Assembly (NCBI RefSeq): GCF_050271975.1
Contig: NZ_CP189850.1
Coordinates: forward strand, 2,666,001-2,730,000
Reading direction: 5' to 3'
Length of the DNA: 64,000 bases
Source: Litorimonas sp947503715
Lineage (GTDB): Bacteria; Pseudomonadota; Alphaproteobacteria; Caulobacterales; Maricaulaceae
A program made the translations under genes and the position numbers. Positions 15,845 to 23,199 of this stretch are shown here, piece after piece. The notes under the pieces are model-generated. The model searched no databases, had not been told where the DNA came from, and saw only the letters and a program-made list of their open reading frames with translations. Each line of letters starts with the position of its first letter. The stretch's first letter is position 1.

Positions 15845-16462
15845 ATGCGTAAAGTCCTTCAAAAATCGTTTATTCTCGTTGCGGCCCTGTCCTTGGCCGC
15901 CTGCGGAACGGTTGAGCCACCTGCCGTTCCACCCGCTGATGTCGCGTCCTATCCGGACATAACGAATAAGGGTTACGCCACCCATGAAGTTGACGTTGTC
16001 TTTGAAACGCCAAGAGATTGGCTGCGCACTTGGTTGGAGTCGGATACACATTTCGTCAATGCGATGGAGGAGACGGAAAATATCAAGAAACCGGTCGAGA
16101 CCGTCTACCTTGATGATAATTGGCCGAAAGTCGGGGCGGTCCGCCGCGTCAAAACCGCAGATGGTCATTTCGTGTTAGAGCGGGTTGTCAAAAATACCCC
16201 GGAGATTTTCCAGTATCAGATCTGGAATATAACGTCCGGTGCCGGACAAAATGTCGATTACATCCTCGGCACACAAAGGTACACGGTCGTAGGAGACGAA
16301 CAGACACGCCTGCAATGGAGCTACTCCCTGAAACCGGATGCGGGATTCAAACGGCCCTTCGTCGCCCGATTTGTGAAATCCGATATTGCGCCCTTCCTAG
16401 ACGGCGCGACGGAACGCGTCGTGGCACTCGCCAATGAAACATATGCGGCAGAACAAGAATGA
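15845..16462 (+). CDS. Predicted lipoprotein with SRPBCC-like fold
   Basis: The N-terminus carries a lipoprotein signal ending SLAAC. The mature part (about 185 residues) has the look of a SRPBCC/START-type ligand-binding domain: a beta strand with helix (VVFETPRDWLRTWLE), a central strand run (VGAVRRVKTADGHFVLERVV), and a long C-terminal helix (FLDGATERVVALANETYA). Such domains bind hydrophobic small molecules. It is the first gene facing the MarR regulator, across the double operator, and overlaps the DoxX gene by four bases. No enzymatic residues can be named; a role in sensing or handling a hydrophobic compound is inference. Confidence 0.65.
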   Translation: MRKVLQKSFILVAALSLAACGTVEPPAVPPADVASYPDITNKGYATHEVDVVFETPRDWLRTWLESDTHFVNAMEETENIKKPVETVYLDDNWPKVGAVRRVKTADGHFVLERVVKNTPEIFQYQIWNITSGAGQNVDYILGTQRYTVVGDEQTRLQWSYSLKPDAGFKRPFVARFVKSDIAPFLDGATERVVALANETYAAEQE

Positions 16463-16863
16463 ACCTCCCCCAACTCTCCGTCGCGACCGGTCGGTTCGTG
16501 ACGGGGCTTTTCTTCGTTCTGGCGGGGGTGAACAAACTCACGTCTTATAGCAGCACCATCTCGCAGATGGAGGGCGCGGGTCTTTCCGGAGGGCTCCTCC
16601 CCCTCGTCATCGCGCTGGAATTTGGCGGTGGGCTTATCCTGCTTCTCGGGAAGGGGCGACAGATCTTCATCGCGACTTGTATCGCGCTGGCCCTCTTTAC
16701 CTTGGCAACCAATGCTGTTTTTCACAAATTCTGGGAATTGGAAGACCCCATGCGAACGCTGGAACTGAGCCTGTTTTTTAAAAATCTGGTGATTGCGGGA
16801 GCGCTGATAACTTTCGCAGGATTAAAAGCGCAAAGCCTTACTGATCAAAGTCCGGCAGCTTAA
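16459..16863 (+). CDS. DoxX-family inner-membrane protein
   Basis: The 134-residue protein has four hydrophobic segments in the DoxX pattern: RFVTGLFFVLAGVNKL, LLPLVIALEFGGGLILLLG, FIATCIALALFTLATNAVF and FKNLVIAGALITFAG. The conserved GVNKL after the first helix and the His-containing loop after the third (HKFWE) match the family. DoxX-like proteins are small quinone-associated or redox-linked membrane proteins of mostly unclear role. It is coupled to the preceding lipoprotein gene. Its 3' end overlaps the convergent DUF2155 gene by 26 bases. Confidence 0.8.
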   Translation: MNLPQLSVATGRFVTGLFFVLAGVNKLTSYSSTISQMEGAGLSGGLLPLVIALEFGGGLILLLGKGRQIFIATCIALALFTLATNAVFHKFWELEDPMRTLELSLFFKNLVIAGALITFAGLKAQSLTDQSPAA

Positions 16864-17245
16864 TCTCCGGCGTTTTGCAACCGATGACCCAGACATCATA
16901 GACCCCGTGATCCAGTGCGGAGAGCGCAGGGCGAGTCGCGAACATCCAACCGGAGAAGACAGTTTCCGGTTCGGACTGATCGCCCTTGCCGTCAAGTTTC
17001 GCCTCGTGGATTTTCAGGAAGGCGAAGGTTTCGGGTAATTCTTCGGGTGGGCGTTTTTCGCAATGCACAGCGTCAACGGTCAGGCTGCCATATCTGAGAC
17101 TGTCGCCAATCTCGACCGTGAAATCTTCCGTGGTCGCCGTGACTTTATCAAGCGCGCGGAGGACGACCGCCGTGCCTTTGATATTGGCAGCTTGCGCGGC
17201 AACGCCGGACATAAGGGTTAGGGAAATAGCGAGAGCGACGCGCAT
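16838..17245 (-). CDS. DUF2155 exported protein
   Basis: The 135-residue protein has a cleavable signal peptide ending GVAAQA. It then shows the DUF2155 pattern: AVVLRALDKVTATTEDFTVEIG, GSLTVDAVHCEKRPPEE, VFSGWMFATRPALSALDH and VYDVWVIGC. This alphaproteobacterial family is exported and of unknown function. It lies four bases downstream of the NDUFA12 gene, a pairing I recall as common in this class. A link with respiratory complex assembly is therefore possible but unproven. Confidence 0.85.
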   Translation of the reverse strand: MRVALAISLTLMSGVAAQAANIKGTAVVLRALDKVTATTEDFTVEIGDSLRYGSLTVDAVHCEKRPPEELPETFAFLKIHEAKLDGKGDQSEPETVFSGWMFATRPALSALDHGVYDVWVIGCKTPEIKLPDFDQ

Positions 17246-17248
17246 GAT

Positions 17249-17647
17249 CTAATCGCCCGGTGTCCAGGCTTCATAATCCGCCGCAACTTTATCGCGAACA
17301 CCGCCGCGATCCAGACTGCCCTTGGGCTTATAGGCCAGCGGCGTTCCGGTCAGATTCGGGATGTGGCTTTCCTGCCAACCATGCACTTTGATATCGATAT
17401 CTTCGGGGAGTTCGTCATAAGTGTGGTGCAACCAGCCACTCCAGACGGGTGGGACTTTCGACGCTTCGGCATAATTCGAATAGGTCACATAGCGACGGGT
17501 CCGCCCGTCATAGGCCAGCTTTGTGCTCTCGAAATACTGGTTGCCATACTCATCCTCACCGACCTTCACGGCTTTGGTGCGGATTTGCAGCTGCGTACCG
17601 AGTGTGGATCCGTTCCACCATGTGAATAGACGTTTGAAAAAGGCCAA
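17249..17647 (-). CDS. NDUFA12 subunit of NADH:ubiquinone oxidoreductase
   Basis: NDUFA12 (B17.2 in mammals) is an accessory subunit of respiratory complex I found in alphaproteobacteria and mitochondria. The 132-residue protein has the family hallmarks: DEYGNQYFES, RRYVTYSNYAEASKVPP, WSGWLHHTYDELP and YKPKGSLDRGGVR. It lies apart from any nuo operon, as usual for this gene, and is followed by the DUF2155 gene in the same direction. The peripheral-arm location and stabilising role are known from family members. Confidence 0.92.
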   Translation of the reverse strand: MAFFKRLFTWWNGSTLGTQLQIRTKAVKVGEDEYGNQYFESTKLAYDGRTRRYVTYSNYAEASKVPPVWSGWLHHTYDELPEDIDIKVHGWQESHIPNLTGTPLAYKPKGSLDRGGVRDKVAADYEAWTPGD

Positions 17648-17781
17648 AACCCGACTCCGGAAGCAAAATATCTAAGGGCGTAGTAAGCCCCGCACTCCCC
17701 TCGGTAAAGCGCGAATGTGGGTGCATTATGGCCGGAACTGTCAGAGTATACGAAGCGCAACCGATTTTTTAAGAGCCCAAC

Positions 17782-18723
17782 ATGACCCTTATTCCATTTC
17801 TCCACCAACTCTCGCAAGCGCGCGAGGCCGTCTGGATTGACGCTTTTACATTGGCCGCACCCGAGTTGACGCTGCGTCCTCTGCGCAACCTATCTGAAAG
17901 GGAAAAGGCCACGGCGACACTTGCCGTATTGGGCGATGCGAAGTCTGACGATTTGGACGCCCTTCCAAACCTCGTCTGGGCGCAAAATCTTTGGGCGGGC
18001 GTAAACGGCATTGTCGACCAATGCGCTGCGCGGAATATCGGCCTGACGCGAATGGTTGATCCGGATATGGCGCGGACCCTGTCGGAATATGTGTCAACCG
18101 CTGCGCTCACCCTGCATCGTGATTTCCCGACATATACAAAACAGCAAGCCCATGCAGAATGGGTTCAACACACTGTGCCACTGCCGGAAAGCCGTACCAT
18201 TGGTGTATTGGGACTGGGTGAAATCGGAACAGTCACGGCAAAGCAACTCGCCATGAATGGGTTTGAGGTCTGGGGTTGGGCACGTTCGCAAAAAGACATT
18301 GCGGACGTGACGTGTCTATCCGGCGAGGATGGATTGACCCGCCTTCTCTCCCACGCGGATATGGTGGTGCTGCTCCTGCCCCTGACGGACGCGACCGAAA
18401 ATCTGGTCGATGCATCTTTTCTGTCGAAAATGAAACAGGGGGCCAGTCTCATCAATGTCGCGCGTGGCGGGCTAATTGATGATGCCGCCCTCCTCTCGGC
18501 ACTGGATGGCGGAGGGGTGGGTCACGCCGTGCTGGATGTCTTCCGCGAAGAGCCTCTGCCCTTGGCTCATCCTTTCTGGCAGCATCCCAATGTCACGGTC
18601 ACACCCCATGTCGCAGCCACTACACGCCCCGAAACCGCTGCGCCGATTGCCGCAGCAAATATCCGCGCCTTTCTGGACACGGATGAAATGCCGGATGTGG
18701 TTTCGCCAAAGCGCGGATATTGA
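17782..18723 (+). CDS. ghrA: Glyoxylate/hydroxypyruvate reductase (GhrA-like D-2-hydroxyacid dehydrogenase)
   Basis: The enzyme reduces glyoxylate or hydroxypyruvate with NAD(P)H. The 313-residue protein has the NAD-binding motif GVLGLGEIG near residues 138-146, the conserved INVARGGLIDDAALL near 224-238 including the substrate-binding Arg, the Glu in VFREEPLP, and the catalytic His in VTPHVAATT. The WARS sequence after the second strand of the Rossmann fold suggests NADPH preference, as in GhrA. The gene stands alone, with its own ATG in a short gap between divergent genes. Other 2-hydroxyacids remain possible substrates. Confidence 0.82.
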   Translation: MTLIPFLHQLSQAREAVWIDAFTLAAPELTLRPLRNLSEREKATATLAVLGDAKSDDLDALPNLVWAQNLWAGVNGIVDQCAARNIGLTRMVDPDMARTLSEYVSTAALTLHRDFPTYTKQQAHAEWVQHTVPLPESRTIGVLGLGEIGTVTAKQLAMNGFEVWGWARSQKDIADVTCLSGEDGLTRLLSHADMVVLLLPLTDATENLVDASFLSKMKQGASLINVARGGLIDDAALLSALDGGGVGHAVLDVFREEPLPLAHPFWQHPNVTVTPHVAATTRPETAAPIAAANIRAFLDTDEMPDVVSPKRGY

Positions 18724-18816
18724 GCCCCGTATTGTGGCTTCGCGGTCACACAACTGCATTGAATCGAAAGGTTACAGCTATTTTAATTGGGGTACGCGAC
18801 TTGCAAGCGGTAAAAC

Positions 18817-19608
18817 ATGTCGATGACAAAGCTCAGACAAATCCTTCTTTGCAGTTTACCGCTGGCCTTTCTCGCCACACCGGCCACTGCGCAGATTCGC
18901 GTGGATGCCCGCATCCAGATGAGCAGCGGGTCCTGCGCAGGCTGCGACCTGTCCAACAAGTCCATGAACGGCGTTCACCTGAACAATGCCAATATGGCGG
19001 GCAGTTCGTTCAATAATTCTAATTTGTCCGGCGGGCGGCTTGATAACTCCGACCTGTCCGGCGCGCATTTCCGCAGTGCCCTGATGTACCGCGTCCAAGG
19101 CGCAGGCGTGAAAATGCCCCGCGCGATTTTAGAAGATGCGACATTGACCGAAGCCAACCTCCCGGATGCGAAATTCGCAGAGGCCAATTTCAGCCGCGCC
19201 GATCTTTCCCGTGCGGTTTTTACGAATACAGATTTTAAGGGCGCGAGGTTTGACCAAACGATATTATCCGATGCCGTTCTTGATGGTGCAGATTTGTCGG
19301 GTGCGGACCTCTTCACCTCACAGGGTTTGAAACAGGCACAGTTGGACACGGCTTGCGGCGACATGCGAACGCGTTTGCCCGTCGGCATGTCCGTCCCCTA
19401 TTGCGAAGGCGCGAAAAGCGAAACCGCAGAGCATGACCATAGCGGAATGAGCGCGGAATTGGACATCGCCGCACGGCGGATCGACCGCGCGATTAGCGAT
19501 GTTGAGAATTTACTCGCAGCGACTGGCGCAAATGACCGGGTGCTGCGGACACGGTTGCAGCGTATTCATAGTGATTTGGTGCAGAGTAAGATGGCACTGG
19601 AACGGTAG
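18817..19608 (+). CDS. Exported pentapeptide-repeat protein
   Basis: A signal peptide (LLCSLPLAFLATPATAQ) precedes about 24 consecutive A(D/N)LxX pentapeptides over residues 40-165, for example LNNANMAGSSFNNSNLSGG and FAEANFSRADLSRAVFTNT. These should form a right-handed quadrilateral beta-helix. A Cys pair (CAGC) opens the repeats. The last 60 residues look helical, with IDRAISDVENLLAATGAND and a final coiled-coil-like stretch. Many pentapeptide proteins are cytoplasmic DNA mimics, but the signal peptide places this one outside the cytoplasm, so gyrase protection is unlikely. Its function is unknown. Confidence 0.8.
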   Translation: MSMTKLRQILLCSLPLAFLATPATAQIRVDARIQMSSGSCAGCDLSNKSMNGVHLNNANMAGSSFNNSNLSGGRLDNSDLSGAHFRSALMYRVQGAGVKMPRAILEDATLTEANLPDAKFAEANFSRADLSRAVFTNTDFKGARFDQTILSDAVLDGADLSGADLFTSQGLKQAQLDTACGDMRTRLPVGMSVPYCEGAKSETAEHDHSGMSAELDIAARRIDRAISDVENLLAATGANDRVLRTRLQRIHSDLVQSKMALER

Positions 19609-19754
19609 ATATTCCCGGGCTACTTTACCCTCAACTTGATTGGGGGCGGGACCCATTCGCATAAACTCTCAAAATTGAATTAAATTATTAGGTTGTAACC
19701 GTAACATCGATGTCCCCATCAAGCATCAAGATAAACGTAAAGCCCTCGCATGGA

Positions 19755-19773
19755 TCCCGGGTAAAGCCCGGGA
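19755..19773. repeat. Short GC-rich palindrome in the gap after the pentapeptide gene
   Basis: TCCCGGG-TAAAG-CCCGGGA is a perfect 7-bp inverted repeat with a 5-base loop, lying between two convergent genes. The run of A residues sits on the side that does not make a U-tract for the aspS transcript, so it is a poor terminator for either gene. It resembles the short dispersed palindromes found between genes in many alphaproteobacteria. The remainder of 19609-19795 shows nothing I can assign. Confidence 0.5.
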
Positions 19774-19795
19774 ACCCAAAAAAGATAAATCTTAT

Positions 19796-21631
19796 CTAAT
19801 CTTTCGGCGCAGGCGCGACCGTCTTGATGTTCAATTCCTTCAACGCAGATTGATCAACTTCCGCTGGGGCGTTCATCATCAGGTCTTGTGCATTGCCGTT
19901 CATCGGAAAGAGGATGACGTCGCGGATGGTGTCCGTGCCCGCGAGGAGCATGACCATGCGGTCCACACCCGGTGCGATCCCACCATGCGGAGGTGCGCCG
20001 AATTTGAACGCATTGATCATGCCCGCGAACTTATCGTCCACGACTTCAGGGCCGTAACCCGCGATTTCAAAGGCTTTATACATGACGTCGGCTTTGTGGT
20101 TCCGGATTGCGCCGGAAGACAGCTCAATCCCGTTACAGACGATGTCATATTGATAGGCGAGGATGTCGAGTTTCTTCTCATCCGTATCCGCTTCCAATAA
20201 CACGTCCATAGCCGTTTTGCCCTCGGGGGCTTGCGGCATCGAGAATGGGTTATGCGAGAAATCGACTTTCTTATTATCTTCGTCCCACTCATACATCGGG
20301 TAATCCACGACCCAGCAGAATTTAAACCCGGCGTCTTCGTCGATTAGACCGAGGTCTGCGGCGACTTTATTACGCGCAGCACCTGCAAGTTTGTAAGCTG
20401 CGGATTTTTTACCCGCCGAGAAGAACACACCGTCGCCAGCTTTCAAGCCCATCTTGTCGAGAAGCGCGGCGAGCAATTTCGGCTCAAAATTCTTGAGCGC
20501 AGGGTCTTGCGAAACAACGGCACCGTCTTCCTCGCGCAAACGCGCATAGCCGAGACCGGGGGCCTGCATTTCTTTCTTCGCCCATTTATCCATGGAGTCG
20601 AAGAATTTACGGGACTGGCTGTCCGTCGCGCCCGGTGCGGGAATGGCGATAACCTTACCGCCGCCCTTTGTAATTTTCGCAAAGATACCAAAACCCGTCT
20701 TGCTCTCATCGAGGAAGAATTCGGAGACGTCTGTGAGCTCAAACGGAATACGCAGGTCCGGTTTGTCGGAGCCATATTTTTCCATCGATTCCTTGTACGG
20801 GATGCGTGGGAATGGCGTCTGGACTTTACGGCCATCGGCAAATTCTTCAAACACGCCCGCCATGACGGGTTCGATCGCCTGGAAGACATCTTCTTGCGTC
20901 ACGAAGCTCATCTCGACATCGAGCTGGTAGAACTCACCCGGGGAGCGGTCGGCGCGCGCATCTTCATCGCGGAAACACGGCGCGATTTGGAAATAACGGT
21001 CAAAGCCCGCGACCATGAGCAGCTGTTTGAACTGCTGCGGCGCTTGCGGGAGGGCGTAAAACTTACCCGGGTTCAGGCGGGACGGTACGAGGAAGTCCCG
21101 CGCGCCTTCTGGCGATGACGCCGTCAGGATTGGTGTTTGAAATTCGGTAAAGCCTTGCGCGATCATACGGCTACGCAGGGAGTTGATGACCTGTCCACGC
21201 AGGATGATGTTGTTGTGCAAGGTCTCACGCCGTAGGTCGAGATAGCGATGCTTGAGGCGGATTTCCTCAGGATAGTCCTGCTCGCCAAAGACGGGCAACG
21301 GCAACGGGTCGGCTTGGCTCTCGATCAGGAATGTTTGGGCGCGTAACTCAACTTCACCCGTGGCGAGTTCGGCATTTACGGCTTCTGCATCGCGAGCAAG
21401 GACTTCACCCGTTACAGTAATAACGGATTCGGACGGGCAACGCTTCGCCGTCTCGTAAAACTCTTCATTCGGATAAACGACAACTTGGGAAATGCCGTAA
21501 TGGTCGCGCAAATCGATGAACAGCGCATTGGCATGTTCGCGTTTGCGGTGGACCCAGCCGGAGAGTTTGGCGGTTGATCCAACGTCGGAAGCGCGGAGTT
21601 CACCGCAAGTGTGGGAACGGAAAGCGTGCAT
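19796..21631 (-). CDS. aspS: Aspartyl-tRNA synthetase
   Basis: The enzyme charges tRNA-Asp, and in many alphaproteobacteria also tRNA-Asn before GatCAB amidation. At 611 residues it is the long bacterial type. It has the OB-fold anticodon domain (TCGELRASDVGSTAKLSGWVHRKR), class II motif 2 (FRDEDARADRSPGEFYQLD), the GAD insertion around residues 290-420, and motif 3 (GAPPHGGIAPGVDRMVMLLAG). The ATG is preceded by CAGGAG at eight bases. Whether it is discriminating or non-discriminating cannot be settled by eye. Confidence 0.96.
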   Translation of the reverse strand: MHAFRSHTCGELRASDVGSTAKLSGWVHRKREHANALFIDLRDHYGISQVVVYPNEEFYETAKRCPSESVITVTGEVLARDAEAVNAELATGEVELRAQTFLIESQADPLPLPVFGEQDYPEEIRLKHRYLDLRRETLHNNIILRGQVINSLRSRMIAQGFTEFQTPILTASSPEGARDFLVPSRLNPGKFYALPQAPQQFKQLLMVAGFDRYFQIAPCFRDEDARADRSPGEFYQLDVEMSFVTQEDVFQAIEPVMAGVFEEFADGRKVQTPFPRIPYKESMEKYGSDKPDLRIPFELTDVSEFFLDESKTGFGIFAKITKGGGKVIAIPAPGATDSQSRKFFDSMDKWAKKEMQAPGLGYARLREEDGAVVSQDPALKNFEPKLLAALLDKMGLKAGDGVFFSAGKKSAAYKLAGAARNKVAADLGLIDEDAGFKFCWVVDYPMYEWDEDNKKVDFSHNPFSMPQAPEGKTAMDVLLEADTDEKKLDILAYQYDIVCNGIELSSGAIRNHKADVMYKAFEIAGYGPEVVDDKFAGMINAFKFGAPPHGGIAPGVDRMVMLLAGTDTIRDVILFPMNGNAQDLMMNAPAEVDQSALKELNIKTVAPAPKD

Positions 21632-21966
21632 TTTATGACTCCTGGCCCGTCTATCAGGGCCCTTGGGATGCCGGCGGAGAAACGGTCCGCAGCCATCGGG
21701 TTAACGTGTCGCGCGAGATAGACGATGGGTGCGGAGTGTCAAGGTTTATGGGCGGCAGTCTCACCGGCCCATATATATAATCCTCGACAATTTATTGGTT
21801 TCAATCACACCAAATTGACGCATCGGCCCTTGCGTTACGTTAACGTGAACGTTAACTGCACCCTATATCTGAATACAGGGTGTTCGGCCTTTTGCCTGCC
21901 CCTGCCCGCAGAAAACGTATTTAAGCCAACGCAAACAAGTCGGCGACCATCGCAAGAGGAAACACC
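21632..21966. other. 335-base divergent gap between aspS and the fatty-acid oxidation operon
   Basis: The gap holds the aspS ribosome-binding site (CAGGAG, minus strand), an AT-rich patch CATATATATAATC near 21770 that may serve the aspS promoter, the palindromic operator at 21839-21856, and a possible plus-strand promoter, TTAACG (21840-21845) with TATATC (21864-21869) spaced by 18 bases. An AAGAGGAAA ribosome site precedes the thiolase ATG. I see no further gene in it. Confidence 0.5.
21839..21856 (+). promoter_or_regulatory. Perfect palindromic operator before the fatty-acid oxidation operon
   Basis: GTTAACGT-GA-ACGTTAAC is an 18-base perfect inverted repeat that overlaps the -35 element of the proposed promoter. 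Its size and position suit a TetR-type acyl-CoA-responsive repressor such as those controlling beta-oxidation genes in proteobacteria. No regulator gene is nearby, so the binder is unknown. It is not a CtrA box, because the TTAA halves are eight bases apart. Confidence 0.6.
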
Positions 21967-23175
21967 ATGACCGAAGCCTATATTTATGACGCCGTGCGCA
22001 CACCGCGCGGCAAAGGAAAATCCGACGGTAGCTTGCATGAGGTGACTCCGGTCAACCTCGCGGCGCAAGTCCTCGAAGCTGTACGGGATCGCAACGGGAT
22101 CGATTCTGCGGAAATCGAAGATGTGGCGATGGGCTGCGTTTCCCCAGTGGGCGAGCAAGGCGCGGTCATCACGCGCTCCGCTATTTTGCAAGCGGGTTAC
22201 GCGCAAACAACGTCTGGCATTCAAGTCAACCGGTTCTGTGGCTCCGGTCTCGAAGCCTCCAACATTGCGGCAGCAAAAGTTATGGCGGGAGAATGCGACC
22301 TCGCCATTGGCGGCGGTGTCGAGCATATGTCCCGCGTACCGATGGGATCAGATGGCGGCGCGATGGCAACCGACCCAGCTGTCGCGATTGCGAATTATTT
22401 CGTGCCGCAGGGTGTGTCTGCTGACCTGATCGCGACGAAGCACGGTTTCTCCCGCGATGATGTTGATGCCTATGCGGTTGAGTCCCACAAACGTGCGAAA
22501 CGCGCTTGGGATGAAGGCCGCTTTGCCAAATCCATCGTTCCCGTGAAAGACATTCTCGGCATGACAATCCTTGATCATGACGAAACAATCCGTCCTGAGA
22601 CAAATATGCAGTCGCTGGGCGCACTGAATCCATCCTTTAAAATGATGGGTGAAAACTTTGGTTTCGATAATGTTGCGAACCAACGTTATCCGGAAGTCGA
22701 AAAGATCAAACACGTCCATCATGCGGGCAACTCCTCCGGCATCGTGGACGGAGCCGCTGCGCTTCTCATCGGGAACAAGGAAACGGGCGAGCGGTTAGGC
22801 CTTAAGCCTCGCGCTCGCATTCGCTCCATGGCCTCTATTGGGTCAGAGCCGACAATCATGCTGACCGGGCCTGAATTTGCGGCACAGAAAGCGCTGAAAC
22901 GCGCGGGCATGAACGTCAATGATATTGACATTTATGAGCTTAATGAGGCATTCGCGGCGGTCGTCCTGCGCTTCATGCAGGCGCTCGACATCGACCACTC
23001 CGATATCAACGTGAATGGCGGCGCGATTGCGATGGGTCATCCCCTCGGCGCGACAGGCGCTATGATCCTCGGCACGATGGTGGACGAGTTGGAACGCGCG
23101 GATAAGGAAACCTCCCTCGTCACGCTCTGCATTGGCGGCGGTATGGGCACAGCTACAATCATCGAACGCGTTTAA
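21967..23175 (+). CDS. Acetyl-CoA acyltransferase (thiolase), beta-oxidation
   Basis: The 402-residue enzyme thiolytically cleaves 3-ketoacyl-CoA, the last step of beta-oxidation. The catalytic Cys is in NRFCGSGLEASN near residue 91, the His in GGAIAMGHPLGATGA near residue 358, and the second Cys in TLCIGGGMGTATII near residue 390. ELNEAFAAVVLR also matches. It forms an operon with the multifunctional enzyme 24 bases downstream, so a FadA/FadI-type role is favoured over a purely biosynthetic acetyltransferase. A palindromic operator lies 110 bases upstream. Confidence 0.9.
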   Translation: MTEAYIYDAVRTPRGKGKSDGSLHEVTPVNLAAQVLEAVRDRNGIDSAEIEDVAMGCVSPVGEQGAVITRSAILQAGYAQTTSGIQVNRFCGSGLEASNIAAAKVMAGECDLAIGGGVEHMSRVPMGSDGGAMATDPAVAIANYFVPQGVSADLIATKHGFSRDDVDAYAVESHKRAKRAWDEGRFAKSIVPVKDILGMTILDHDETIRPETNMQSLGALNPSFKMMGENFGFDNVANQRYPEVEKIKHVHHAGNSSGIVDGAAALLIGNKETGERLGLKPRARIRSMASIGSEPTIMLTGPEFAAQKALKRAGMNVNDIDIYELNEAFAAVVLRFMQALDIDHSDINVNGGAIAMGHPLGATGAMILGTMVDELERADKETSLVTLCIGGGMGTATIIERV

Positions 23176-23199
23176 GCCTGAGAAAAAGAGAACAAGACA

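Noticed and set aside
21839..21856. CtrA box in the fatty-acid oxidation promoter
   Set aside because: The TTAA halves are eight bases apart, not seven, and the full palindrome extends beyond them, which fits a dimeric repressor instead.
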